Origin: SIG565 sp045646145
GTDB taxonomy: Bacteria; Bacillota; Clostridia; Oscillospirales; Acutalibacteraceae
NCBI GenBank assembly: GCA_045646145.1
Contig: JAZRKE010000070.1
Location: forward strand, 1-28,229
Direction: 5' to 3'
Length of the DNA stretch: 28,229 bases
This document shows, piece by piece, positions 16,049 to 23,638 of this stretch; the stretch's first letter is position 1, and each line of letters starts with the position of its first letter. The notes under the pieces were generated by a model. The model worked only from the letters and a program-made list of their open reading frames with translations, was not told where the DNA came from and ran no database searches. The translations under genes were made by a program, and so were the position numbers.

Positions 16049-16753
16049 TTACGGTAATAATCTTTTGGTAGTAATTCTGTGGTCTATACGGCACTGGCGA
16101 AAGCCCTCGGCGTATTTCACACCCGACTGAATTCCGCGCATTCTGGCACTCGTGCGGGTAACTTCGACAATATCGTTATCGTCATGGTCCTGAAGCCAAG
16201 CTATCTGACTTTCGTGGCAATCAAGCATTTTGATTTTTGTTTCGAGCTCCTCGGTTATATCAACATACTCTGTCGGCTCGCAGTTTAGCAACGCCGAATT
16301 ATCCATATAGAAAATCGGAACTACATTACAGGCCTTGCCTAACTGCTCCTCATAATGCGGAACGGTTGCCGAAAATGAAGCCTTGAAAACAAGCTGTGAA
16401 ACTTCCGTATGGTCGCCCATATAATCATCGGGTCCGTGGGTGATAATAAAATCGGGCTGGGCTTCACGGATTATTTTCACAAGAGCATCGTGTTGCTCTT
16501 TACTTGCAGCATTTACAAGCAGGTCGCCGATATCACAGGTAACGGTTTTAAAGCCCACCATATCTCCTGCTTTTTTGGCTTCAGCAATACGGATTTTTCT
16601 AAGCTCCTCCTTGCCAATCTCGACATGTCCCATATCTCCATTCGCCACATGGCAAACGGTAACCTCATCACCGCGTTTCACACAGCGAAGCAGTGTGCCA
16701 CCGCAACAGATTTCCATATCGTCGGGATGGCAGGAAATTGCTAATACTCTCAT
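16049..16753 (-). CDS. PIG-L family zinc deacetylase
   Basis: A 234-residue PIG-L/LmbE-family metal-dependent N-deacetylase. The zinc motif CHPDDME (residues 8-14) and the second block THGPDDYMGDHTEVSQLV (about 105-122, with the HxxxV-type His) are both intact. Relatives remove acetyl from N-acetylglucosamine groups in small molecules, mycothiol or bacillithiol precursors, glycolipids or chitin oligomers. It is the first gene of a four-gene minus-strand operon with NagB-like, PfkB and aldolase genes, so it most likely supplies a free amine to the NagB-like enzyme, in place of a NagA or AgaA deacetylase. AAAGGAGG precedes the ATG. It has no signal peptide, so it acts in the cytoplasm. Confidence 0.9.
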   Translation of the reverse strand: MRVLAISCHPDDMEICCGGTLLRCVKRGDEVTVCHVANGDMGHVEIGKEELRKIRIAEAKKAGDMVGFKTVTCDIGDLLVNAASKEQHDALVKIIREAQPDFIITHGPDDYMGDHTEVSQLVFKASFSATVPHYEEQLGKACNVVPIFYMDNSALLNCEPTEYVDITEELETKIKMLDCHESQIAWLQDHDDNDIVEVTRTSARMRGIQSGVKYAEGFRQCRIDHRITTKRLLP

Positions 16754-16772
16754 TCTTATTCCTCCTTTATTC

Positions 16773-16801
16773 TTGACATTGGTTCGATTTTATGTTAGCA
16801 T
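16773..16801 (+). promoter_or_regulatory. candidate promoter of the first AraC regulator
   Basis: TTGACA (16773-16778), 17-base spacer, TAGCAT (16796-16801). Its -10 overlaps the -10 of the divergent PIG-L promoter, so use of one would hinder the other. Confidence 0.5.
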
Positions 16802-16820
16802 CAATTAAAGATTAGTTCAA
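16792..16820 (-). promoter_or_regulatory. candidate promoter of the PIG-L/NagB-like/PfkB/aldolase operon
   Basis: On the minus strand TTGAAC (16815-16820), 17-base spacer, TAACAT (16792-16797). Immediately upstream (16821-16833) is a direct repeat TGCAC-AAA-TGCAC, a plausible AraC-type half-site pair. Confidence 0.45.
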
Positions 16821-16866
16821 TGCACAAATGCACTGTTTAGGTGTATTTTTGTAAACAGGAGGAAAT

Positions 16867-17748
16867 ATGAATACCCCTTTAATCAATAATCTTATAACCG
16901 TAGGGCAGATTATGTCCATTCACTATTTTGAATTTAAGTCTGATTTTAATTTTTCGGGCGAAACCCACACATATTGGGAGCTTGTTTATATAAATTCGGG
17001 CTCGGCTATCGTTACGGCTGACGACGATAAATTCACCCTCAACCAAGGCGAGATTATATTTCATAAGCCGGGTGAAAAACATTCTATTGCCTCTGTACCG
17101 GCTTCGCCTCCAAGCGTTTTTATTATTACCTTTAAGTGCAACTCTAAAGATATGGTATTTTTTGAAAACCGCAGAATGAACGTACCAACACCGCTTAGAA
17201 AATACATATCCGAGATGATAAGCGACGGAAATGAAGCCTATATCCTTACTGACGACAGTCCCTATGAAGTGCCTTTAGTGAAGCGTGCCGACGGGCTTTT
17301 CGGCAGTGAACAGTTAATTAAACTAAATTTAGAAATGCTGCTTTTAAAGCTTATACGAAGCGCCACCATTTCCAAAATGCCTAAAGTGGATAATAAGGAA
17401 TACGATAGCCTTACTAATTCCATAATTGATATCCTCAACAACAATGTTTACGGCAGAATTACGGTAGAGGCTATAGCCGAGCAGTTAGGTTTCAGCCGAA
17501 CCCATATTTCAGCCAATTTCAAGAAAAACTGTGGCAAAACCATAACCGAATATTCAAGGGAGCTTAAGATTAGCGAGGCAAAATACCTAATCCGAAAGCA
17601 GACCTATACCGTATCGCAAATTTCAGACTTCCTTATGTTTGATAATCCGCAGTATTTCTGCCGAACCTTCAAAAAGCATACTAAAATGACACCAAAGGAA
17701 TATTCCTATTCTGTGTCCTACGAAAAAAACAGCCCGAGTATCAAATGA
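16867..17748 (+). CDS. AraC-family transcriptional regulator, amino-sugar cluster
   Basis: A 293-residue AraC/XylS regulator. The N-terminal cupin-like sensing domain includes ETHTYWELVYINSG and LNQGEIIFHKPGEKH. The C-terminal DNA-binding domain (about 190-285) has two helix-turn-helix units: ITVEAIAEQLGFSRTHISANFK, and VSQISDFLMFDNPQYFCRTFKKHTKMTPKEY, which matches the AraC signature. AGGAGG precedes the ATG. It is divergent from the PIG-L operon, whose overlapping promoters it probably controls. Its last codons form the left arm of the shared terminator with the second AraC gene, so the C-terminal NSPSIK tail is dictated by that hairpin. Confidence 0.92.
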   Translation: MNTPLINNLITVGQIMSIHYFEFKSDFNFSGETHTYWELVYINSGSAIVTADDDKFTLNQGEIIFHKPGEKHSIASVPASPPSVFIITFKCNSKDMVFFENRRMNVPTPLRKYISEMISDGNEAYILTDDSPYEVPLVKRADGLFGSEQLIKLNLEMLLLKLIRSATISKMPKVDNKEYDSLTNSIIDILNNNVYGRITVEAIAEQLGFSRTHISANFKKNCGKTITEYSRELKISEAKYLIRKQTYTVSQISDFLMFDNPQYFCRTFKKHTKMTPKEYSYSVSYEKNSPSIK

Positions 17749-17762
17749 TACTCGGTTTTTTT
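17733..17762 (+). terminator. bidirectional terminator, second copy of the CCCGAGTATC hairpin
   Basis: Stem CCGAGTATC / GATACTCGG with loop AAAT (17734-17755), then seven T residues; an A-run precedes it. It serves both convergent AraC genes and overlaps the stop of the first. Its stem matches the hairpins at 13231 and 23364. Confidence 0.87.
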
Positions 17763-18612
17763 ATCTGTTTTTAACAAGCCGCTTATATTCGTTGGGAGTA
17801 ATGCCCCTATGTTTTTTAAAGGTTTTACAAAAATAGCTTAAATCATTAAATCCGTTATCAAAGGCTGAATTTGTAATATTTTTACCGTTTACCGATATAT
17901 CATAACAAGCCCTTTCAATGCGAAGCTCATTGATATATTGGGTTAGTGTTTTTGAGGTGTACTCCTTAAAAATTCGGCAAAGATATTTTTCACTAAAGCC
18001 CGAAATCTGAGAAAGCCTTTTTAGTGTTATACTCTCACTTAGATTTCTTTCTATCCAATTGAGCATATCGCTGATTGTTTGAGCTTGGTGGGAATGCGAT
18101 GAGCCTTTTGAAACCGAAATATCCCCCTTATTATATAACAGAGCGAACATTTTAAAGAGTAAACTATATACCTCCAATTCGTAATACACCGCTCTTGCTT
18201 TGACCTTCGAGAATAACTCACCTATCACAGCTACCGTTTCGCCTCCGTTAATTAGAGGCTGACTAAATCCGACACCCGCAGATACAAGAGGCCAAAGCAA
18301 TTTATGCGGAATATAGTTTTGCTTTATAAGCATATTAAGGTCTAAAACAATGCACTCGTAAACGCAGCTTTCAGGGTCAGCTCTGTGAAGACAGCCCGGC
18401 GCTATCAACAAAGCATCTCCTGAGCAAAGCTCATATTCCTTATTATCCAAAAAAACACTCAAAACACCCGACCGCACATATATAATTTCAAAATCACTAT
18501 GCCAATGAAGCGGCATAACATATTGCGGATGCAATTTATCGACAAAGTAGTATTCAAGCGGAAAATCGGGTGTTCCTCTTTGTTTTCTTTCAATATAATC
18601 GGTGTATTTCAT
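17761..18612 (-). CDS. AraC-family transcriptional regulator, fucose cluster
   Basis: A 283-residue AraC/XylS regulator with an N-terminal cupin domain (PLHWHSDFEIIYVRSG, then LCSGDALLIAPGCLH). The C-terminal pair of helix-turn-helix motifs includes ITLKRLSQISGFSEKYLCRIFK and NDLSYFCKTFKKHRGITPNEYKRL. GAGGTGGG precedes the ATG at 18612. It is divergent from fucI with a 115-base gap that holds a perfect inverted repeat, so it is the likely local regulator of the fucose operon. Cupin-type AraC regulators often respond to a sugar or sugar phosphate; the ligand here is presumably fucose-derived, which is inference from position. Confidence 0.92.
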   Translation of the reverse strand: MKYTDYIERKQRGTPDFPLEYYFVDKLHPQYVMPLHWHSDFEIIYVRSGVLSVFLDNKEYELCSGDALLIAPGCLHRADPESCVYECIVLDLNMLIKQNYIPHKLLWPLVSAGVGFSQPLINGGETVAVIGELFSKVKARAVYYELEVYSLLFKMFALLYNKGDISVSKGSSHSHQAQTISDMLNWIERNLSESITLKRLSQISGFSEKYLCRIFKEYTSKTLTQYINELRIERACYDISVNGKNITNSAFDNGFNDLSYFCKTFKKHRGITPNEYKRLVKNR

Positions 18613-18666
18613 AGACCCACCTCAAAAAAGTGAATATTGTTATATTTTAAAGCGTAAATACCACAA

Positions 18667-18695
18667 GAATTATAGCATATAAGACACTATAATTC
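18667..18695. promoter_or_regulatory. inverted repeat in the araC-fucI divergent promoter region
   Basis: A perfect 9-bp inverted repeat, GAATTATAG at 18667-18675 and CTATAATTC at 18687-18695, with an 11-base spacer. Each arm contains a -10-like TATAAT, one per direction, but neither has a good -35 at 17 bases, which fits activator-dependent promoters. It lies 33-61 bases before the fucI ATG. Candidate operator for the adjacent AraC protein. Confidence 0.5.
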
Positions 18696-18727
18696 AATAT
18701 ATAAATATATTTTTGGAGGTAATATCT

Positions 18728-20521
18728 ATGGCAAAATCACGACTTATCGGAAGCTATCCCGTAATAGGAATACGCCCAACTATTGATGGCAGACGCGGAG
18801 TTCTGGGTGTTAGAGAATCTCTTGAAGAGCAAACTATGAATATGGCGAAAAGCGCCGCAAAGCTATTTGAAGAAAATTTAAGATACTCAAACGGCGAAAA
18901 AGTGAAGGTAATTATTGCCGACACAACTATCGGTAGAGTAGCCGAAGCTGCTGCGTGCGCCGATAAGTTCCGTAAGGAAGGCGTTGATATAACCCTCACG
19001 GTTACTCCATGTTGGTGCTATGGAGCCGAAACGATGGATATGGATAAGAATACCATAAAGGCGGTTTGGGGCTTTAACGGAACCGAGAGACCGGGCGCTG
19101 TATATTTAGCATCGGTGCTCGCCACCCACGCTCAAAAAGGGCTTCCCGCTTTTGGAATTTACGGACACGATGTTAAGGACTGCGACGATACCGAAATTCC
19201 CTGCGATGTTAAAGAAAAGCTTTTACGCTTTGGAAGGGCTGCCGTTGCCGCCGCAACAATGCGAGGCAAATCCTATCTGCAGATAGGTTCAATTTGTATG
19301 GGTATAGGCGGTTCGATAATTAGCCCCGAATTTATAGAGGAATACCTTGGTATGCGCGTTGAATCGGTTGACGAGGTTGAAATCATCCGCCGTATGACCG
19401 AGGGAATTTACGATGAGGCTGAATATAAAAAGGCTCTTGCGTGGACCAAGGAGCACTGCATAGAGGGTTTTGACAAAAACCCCGAAAATCTGCAGAAAAC
19501 AAGGCAACAGAAGGATAGCGACTGGGAATTTGTTGTTAAAATGATGGTTATTATAAAAGACCTTATGAACGGAAACAGCAATCTACCTGAGGGTTGCGAG
19601 GAAGAGAAGGTGGGACATAATGCTATTGTGGCAGGCTTCCAGGGGCAGCGCCAGTGGACCGATTTTTATCCCAACTGTGATTTCCCCGAAGCTATGCTTA
19701 ACACATCTTTCGACTGGAACGGAGCTCGTGAGCCCTACATATTAGCTACCGAAAACGATTCGTTAAACGGTATTTCTATGTTATTTATGAAGCTTCTTAC
19801 AAACCGTGCTCAGATGTTTGCCGATGTACGCACATATTGGAGCGGCGACTCTATAAAAAGAGTAACCGGTTACGAAATTGAGGGCAAAGCTAAAGAATCT
19901 GACGGCATAATTCATCTTATTAATTCGGGAGCCTGTTGCCTTGATGCAAACGGTGAGGCAAGAGATGAAAACGGAAATGCTGTTATCAAACCCTGGTATG
20001 AAGTAACCGAAACCGACTGTAAGGCAATTATGCAAAATACCACATGGAACTATGCCGACCTTGGATACTTCAGAGGCGGCGGTTATTCCTCTCGCTTTGA
20101 AACAAAGGCCGAAATGCCCGCAACAATGATTCGCCTTAACCTTATAAAAGGCTTAGGCCCGGTACTTCAAATAGCAGAGGGCTGGACGGTAAAATTGCCC
20201 GAAAAGGTTTCCGATACCCTTTGGAAGCGTACCGACTACACATGGCCTTGCACATGGTTTGCGCCACGCTGCACAGGCGAAGGAGCATTTAAAACCGCCT
20301 ATGAAGTAATGAATAACTGGGGCGCAAATCACGGCGCTATTTCCTACGGACACATAGGTGCCGACCTTATCACCCTTTGTTCAATACTGAGAATTCCCGT
20401 TTGTATGCACAATGTACCTGAAGAAAAAATCTTCCGCCCTGCAAGCTGGAATGCCTTTGGAATGGATAAAGAGGGCGCCGATTACAGAGCCTGTAAAACA
20501 TACGGACCGTTATTCAAATAA
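18728..20521 (+). CDS. fucI: L-fucose isomerase
   Basis: A 597-residue FucI, close to the roughly 590 of the family. The sequence shows the family hallmarks: IGIRPTIDGRRGVLGVRESL at the start, TVTPCWCYGAETMDM, AGFQGQRQWTDFYPN, the NDSLNG metal region and SYGHIGADLITL near the C-terminus, where the third metal ligand His lies. It converts L-fucose to L-fuculose in the cytoplasm using Mn(II). The ATG at 18728 follows GGAGGT; the in-frame TTG at 18713 lies before that site and is rejected. It is first in the fucose operon, followed after 12 bases by the hydrolase gene, and divergent from an AraC regulator. D-arabinose isomerase activity is a common side reaction. Confidence 0.96.
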   Translation: MAKSRLIGSYPVIGIRPTIDGRRGVLGVRESLEEQTMNMAKSAAKLFEENLRYSNGEKVKVIIADTTIGRVAEAAACADKFRKEGVDITLTVTPCWCYGAETMDMDKNTIKAVWGFNGTERPGAVYLASVLATHAQKGLPAFGIYGHDVKDCDDTEIPCDVKEKLLRFGRAAVAAATMRGKSYLQIGSICMGIGGSIISPEFIEEYLGMRVESVDEVEIIRRMTEGIYDEAEYKKALAWTKEHCIEGFDKNPENLQKTRQQKDSDWEFVVKMMVIIKDLMNGNSNLPEGCEEEKVGHNAIVAGFQGQRQWTDFYPNCDFPEAMLNTSFDWNGAREPYILATENDSLNGISMLFMKLLTNRAQMFADVRTYWSGDSIKRVTGYEIEGKAKESDGIIHLINSGACCLDANGEARDENGNAVIKPWYEVTETDCKAIMQNTTWNYADLGYFRGGGYSSRFETKAEMPATMIRLNLIKGLGPVLQIAEGWTVKLPEKVSDTLWKRTDYTWPCTWFAPRCTGEGAFKTAYEVMNNWGANHGAISYGHIGADLITLCSILRIPVCMHNVPEEKIFRPASWNAFGMDKEGADYRACKTYGPLFK

Positions 20522-20533
20522 TAGGAGTTTGAT

Positions 20534-21259
20534 ATGAATTATCTTGAAACGGACTGGAACGGTTTCAAACGCTTAGATTTCTATTTTGAAGGCAGAAAAG
20601 CTATACTTGTATTACCCGATAAACCTCAGAAAAATAACAAATGGATATATAAAACGGAGTATTTCGAAGCTTTCCCGACATTTGAAATAGAAATGTTAAA
20701 AAAGGGGTATTGCGTAGCTAATTTATCAAATATAAGCCGCCTTTGTCCCGAAGAGGATACCGAAATTCGACCTCGCTTTTGCGATTTTTTGAACAAACAC
20801 TTCAATCTAAACCCGAAGTGTTTGCTGGTGGGGTTAAGCTGCGGTGGAATGCAGGCAGTCTATTTTGCGGCAAAATATCCGGAGCTTGTAGCCGCTATTT
20901 ATTTAGATGCACCTGTTCTTAATTTATTAAGTTGGCCCTTAGGATTAGGTAAAAGTGAACATCCTTGCGTTGAAGAGTTCCGTGATAATATTAAATTATC
21001 CCTTGCCGATATGCTCAATTACCGCAAACACCCAATAGACTATAAAGAACAGTTGCTTGAATCTAATATACCTATATTTTTAGTTTGCGGAGACAGCGAT
21101 AAAACCGTACCGTATGATGAAAATGGAAAATTACTCTCAAAATTTTTCAAAGATAATAACGGAAATCTCACCGAAATACTTAAAAAAGACTGCGACCATC
21201 ATCCACATGGATTAAAAGATTTGACATTATTATTTAATTTTGTAAAAAAGTATTATTAG
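20534..21259 (+). CDS. alpha/beta hydrolase in the fucose operon
   Basis: A 241-residue alpha/beta-hydrolase-fold protein. The nucleophile elbow is GLSCGG (Ser102), the acid is in VCGDSDKTVPY (Asp187 or Asp189), and the catalytic His is in DHHPHGL (His225). AGGAG precedes the ATG and the gene lies 12 bases after fucI and 10 before fucA, so it is part of the fucose unit. It has no signal peptide. The substrate is unknown; deacylation of an esterified fucose or another carbohydrate ester fits the context but is only inference. Such a gene is not part of the classical fuc operon. Confidence 0.82.
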   Translation: MNYLETDWNGFKRLDFYFEGRKAILVLPDKPQKNNKWIYKTEYFEAFPTFEIEMLKKGYCVANLSNISRLCPEEDTEIRPRFCDFLNKHFNLNPKCLLVGLSCGGMQAVYFAAKYPELVAAIYLDAPVLNLLSWPLGLGKSEHPCVEEFRDNIKLSLADMLNYRKHPIDYKEQLLESNIPIFLVCGDSDKTVPYDENGKLLSKFFKDNNGNLTEILKKDCDHHPHGLKDLTLLFNFVKKYY

Positions 21260-21269
21260 GAGTGATATT

Positions 21270-21953
21270 ATGCACTATCAAGAAATAAGAGAACAAATTT
21301 GTGATGTTTGCCACAAAATGTGGCAATTAGGTTGGGTAGCCGCGAACGATGGTAATGTTTCAGTGAAACTGCCCGACGGAAACTTTATGGCTACCCCCAC
21401 AGGTATTAGCAAAAGCTTTATCACACCCGAAAAATTAGTTATCATAAATAGTGATGGCGAGGTTATTGAGGGAAATGAGGGCTACAAACCCTCAAGCGAA
21501 ATTAAGATGCACCTTCGCTGCTATAAAGAGCGCGAGGATGTAGGCGCAGTTGTTCACGCGCATCCGCCAACAGCCACAGGCTATGCCGTTGCAGGAAAAA
21601 GTCTTGATGAATACTCAATGATTGAAACTGTAATTGCTATCGGCTCAATTCCGCTAACGCCCTACGGCACACCCAGCACAAACGAGGTTCCTGAGGCTAT
21701 TGCCCCCTACCTTAAAGAGCACGATGTATTGCTATTGCAGAATCACGGCGCTCTGTCCGTTGGCACAGACCTTATCACCGCATATTACCGTATGGAAACG
21801 CTTGAGCTTTTTGCTAAGATTTCTTTAACTGCGCATCTACTTGGCGGCGCACAAGAAATAGAAAAGCCACAAATTGATAAATTGCTCTATCTCAGAGAGA
21901 ATTATTACAAGGTAACAGGAAAGCATCCTGGATATAAACATTACAATAAATAA
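21270..21953 (+). CDS. fucA: L-fuculose-1-phosphate aldolase (class II aldolase/adducin family)
   Basis: A 227-residue FucA-type zinc aldolase. The family motifs are AANDGNVSVKLPDG, TPTGISKSF, SSEIKMH (Glu77, the catalytic acid/base position), VHAHPPTATGYA (His96 and His98, zinc) and QNHGALSVG (His159, zinc). It cleaves L-fuculose 1-phosphate into DHAP and L-lactaldehyde. It sits between the hydrolase and the FGGY kinase with short gaps (10 and 12 bases) and AGGAG before the ATG. L-ribulose- or rhamnulose-phosphate aldolases share the fold, but the neighbouring fucI makes fuculose phosphate the best guess. No lactaldehyde reductase gene is in the window. Confidence 0.92.
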   Translation: MHYQEIREQICDVCHKMWQLGWVAANDGNVSVKLPDGNFMATPTGISKSFITPEKLVIINSDGEVIEGNEGYKPSSEIKMHLRCYKEREDVGAVVHAHPPTATGYAVAGKSLDEYSMIETVIAIGSIPLTPYGTPSTNEVPEAIAPYLKEHDVLLLQNHGALSVGTDLITAYYRMETLELFAKISLTAHLLGGAQEIEKPQIDKLLYLRENYYKVTGKHPGYKHYNK

Positions 21954-21965
21954 AGGGGAATTATT

Positions 21966-23273
21966 ATGCCTTATTGCCTTGCTATAGATATAGGCGCATC
22001 AAGCGGCAGACATATCTTAGGCGAATATATAAACGGAGAACTTGTGCTTACCGAAATATATCGTTTCAAAAATGATATAAAAAATATCGGAAGAACTCTT
22101 TGTTGGGATATTGAATATCTGAAAAATGAAGTTATTTCAGGCATTAAAAGGTGCGCGGAGCTTGGAAAAATTCCCGACACAGTTGCCATCGATACCTGGG
22201 GAGTTGATTATGTTCTATTGGATAAAAACGAACAGGAAATTCTACCTGCCGTGTCCTACAGAGATTCCCGCACAGTAGGAATTCCTGAAGAGGTTGACAA
22301 GATAATTTCTAACGAGCAGCTTTACTATATAACAGGTATCCAAAGGCAGAATTATAACACCATATATCAGCTTTATTGCGACGCTAGATCGGGTAAATTA
22401 GATAAAGCGGAGCATCTGCTTATGATGCCCGAATATCTTGCATTCAAGCTCACAGGTGTTATGAAAAGCGAGTACACCATTTGCTCAACCACCTCGCTTT
22501 TAAATGCCAAAACTCGCAGTTGGGATACAGAGCTTATCTCTAAGTTTGGAATTAAATCCTCTATATTTAAGCCCATTTGCGCCCCAGGTGAAAGGGTTGG
22601 AAATTTCAGCGATGAGGTTAGAGATTATGTAGGATTTGATGCAACCGTAATTTTCGCCCCATCGCACGATACCGCAAGTGCAGTTGCCGCTTGTAGCAGT
22701 GAAAAAAATACAATGTATATTTCATCGGGCACCTGGAGTCTGGCGGGAGTGCAAAACAGTCTACCCATTCTGACCAAAGATGCGCTATTGGCCAACTTTG
22801 CAAATGAGGGCGGAGTTAATAACACCTACCGATTTTTAAAAAATATTACGGGAATGTGGCTTTTCCAGAATATTCGCAAAAATTTAGACAATAGATACAC
22901 CTATGATGAAATGATGAAAATGGCTATGGAAAGCACATTTTCTGAAACCTTTAATCCTAACGACCAACGCCTTGTGGCGCCTGAAAATATCCTTAGCGCT
23001 ATAAAAGAGTGTTTAGGGCATCCCGATTTATCCCTTGCAGACACACTAAGCAGTGTTTATCATTCCCTTGCCGCTTGCTATGCTGAGACAGTAAGCGAAA
23101 TAGAGAAAATCACCAATGAGAAAATTGAAGCCATAAACATAGTGGGCGGCGGATGTAAAGATAGTTATCTTAATACACTTACGGGCAAATATACAGGCAA
23201 AAAAATTATAACAGGACCTGTAGAAGCCACCGCAACAGGCAATCTTCTAACACAGTTTAAATATCTTTCATAA
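21966..23273 (+). CDS. rhaB: rhamnulokinase-family FGGY kinase, probable L-fuculokinase role
   Basis: A 435-residue FGGY sugar kinase that resembles RhaB more than FucK: AIDIGASSGRHIL at the N-terminus, TLCWDIEYL, AIDTWGVDYVLLD, the YRDSRT motif and SSGTWSLAGV in the second half, ending with NIVGGGCKDSYLN. It phosphorylates a ketose at C1. Since it follows fucI and fucA with no rhamnose genes nearby, L-fuculose is the likely substrate; RhaB-type kinases standing in for FucK are plausible in Firmicutes fucose operons. AAAGGGG precedes the ATG at 21966. It is the last gene of the operon and is followed by two successive hairpins. Confidence 0.9.
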   Translation: MPYCLAIDIGASSGRHILGEYINGELVLTEIYRFKNDIKNIGRTLCWDIEYLKNEVISGIKRCAELGKIPDTVAIDTWGVDYVLLDKNEQEILPAVSYRDSRTVGIPEEVDKIISNEQLYYITGIQRQNYNTIYQLYCDARSGKLDKAEHLLMMPEYLAFKLTGVMKSEYTICSTTSLLNAKTRSWDTELISKFGIKSSIFKPICAPGERVGNFSDEVRDYVGFDATVIFAPSHDTASAVAACSSEKNTMYISSGTWSLAGVQNSLPILTKDALLANFANEGGVNNTYRFLKNITGMWLFQNIRKNLDNRYTYDEMMKMAMESTFSETFNPNDQRLVAPENILSAIKECLGHPDLSLADTLSSVYHSLAACYAETVSEIEKITNEKIEAINIVGGGCKDSYLNTLTGKYTGKKIITGPVEATATGNLLTQFKYLS

Positions 23274-23278
23274 TCATA

Positions 23279-23353
23279 ACTACCGGCTTAGCCGGTAGTT
23301 TGCTCTGCGGCAAAAGCCTCTTTGGAACCACACGCTAAGCGTGTGGTTTTTTT
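23279..23353 (+). terminator. tandem hairpins ending the fucose operon
   Basis: The first hairpin is ACTACCGGC / GCCGGTAGT (23279-23299) with a 3-base loop and no long T-run. The second is ACCACACGC / GCGTGTGGT (23327-23347), also with a TAA loop, followed directly by seven T residues; it is the effective intrinsic terminator. Confidence 0.85.
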
Positions 23354-23363
23354 GACACAACAA

Positions 23364-23395
23364 AGCCCGAGTATCATTGATGCTCGGGCTGCTTT
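23364..23395 (-). terminator. third copy of the CCCGAGTATC hairpin, after rubredoxin
   Basis: Stem AGCCCGAGTATCA / TGATGCTCGGGCT (23364-23390) with one G-U pair and a minimal loop; T-rich on the right (CTTTTT) and, read on the minus strand, followed by TTTGTTG. It can end both the fucose operon read-through and the minus-strand rubredoxin operon. Confidence 0.75.
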
Positions 23396-23459
23396 TTGTA
23401 TAACGAAACATTAGCCAAAATCCACCCTTCAAAATCAGGTTTGGATTATTCGCGTTTAC

Positions 23460-23618
23460 TTATTCTACCTTACTGAAATTGCTCTTATCTACGCCGCATA
23501 AAGGGCATACGAAATCGTCGGGTAAATCCTCAAATTTAGTACCTGCCTCGATACCGTTATCGATATCGCCCAAAGCCTCGTCATATTCCCAACCGCATAC
23601 ATCACATACATATTTCAT
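23460..23618 (-). CDS. rubredoxin
   Basis: A 52-residue rubredoxin. It has the two CxxC knuckles, YVCDVCGW (Cys5, Cys8) and FVCPLCGVDKSNF (Cys38, Cys41), with the usual DIDNGIEAGTKFEDLPDDF between, so the single-iron site is complete. GGAGG precedes the ATG at 23618. It lies 20 bases after the FprA stop on the same strand and is the last gene of a CHR-CHR-FprA-rubredoxin unit. In anaerobic Clostridia rubredoxin passes electrons to flavodiiron proteins, so the pairing is functional as well as positional. It ends before the shared hairpin at 23364. Confidence 0.95.
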   Translation of the reverse strand: MKYVCDVCGWEYDEALGDIDNGIEAGTKFEDLPDDFVCPLCGVDKSNFSKVE

Positions 23619-23638
23619 TTTTATTTCCTCCAAAAATT

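Noticed and set aside
16754..16866. Riboswitch in the leader of the PIG-L operon or first AraC gene
   Set aside because: The gap is too short and has no multi-helix structure beyond simple repeats.
18713..18730. TTG at 18713 as fucI start
   Set aside because: It precedes and includes the ribosome site GGAGGT; the ATG at 18728 is properly spaced.
23400..23459. Extra small gene between the third hairpin and rubredoxin
   Set aside because: No start with ribosome site and no coding pattern; it reads as the 3' untranslated region of rubredoxin.
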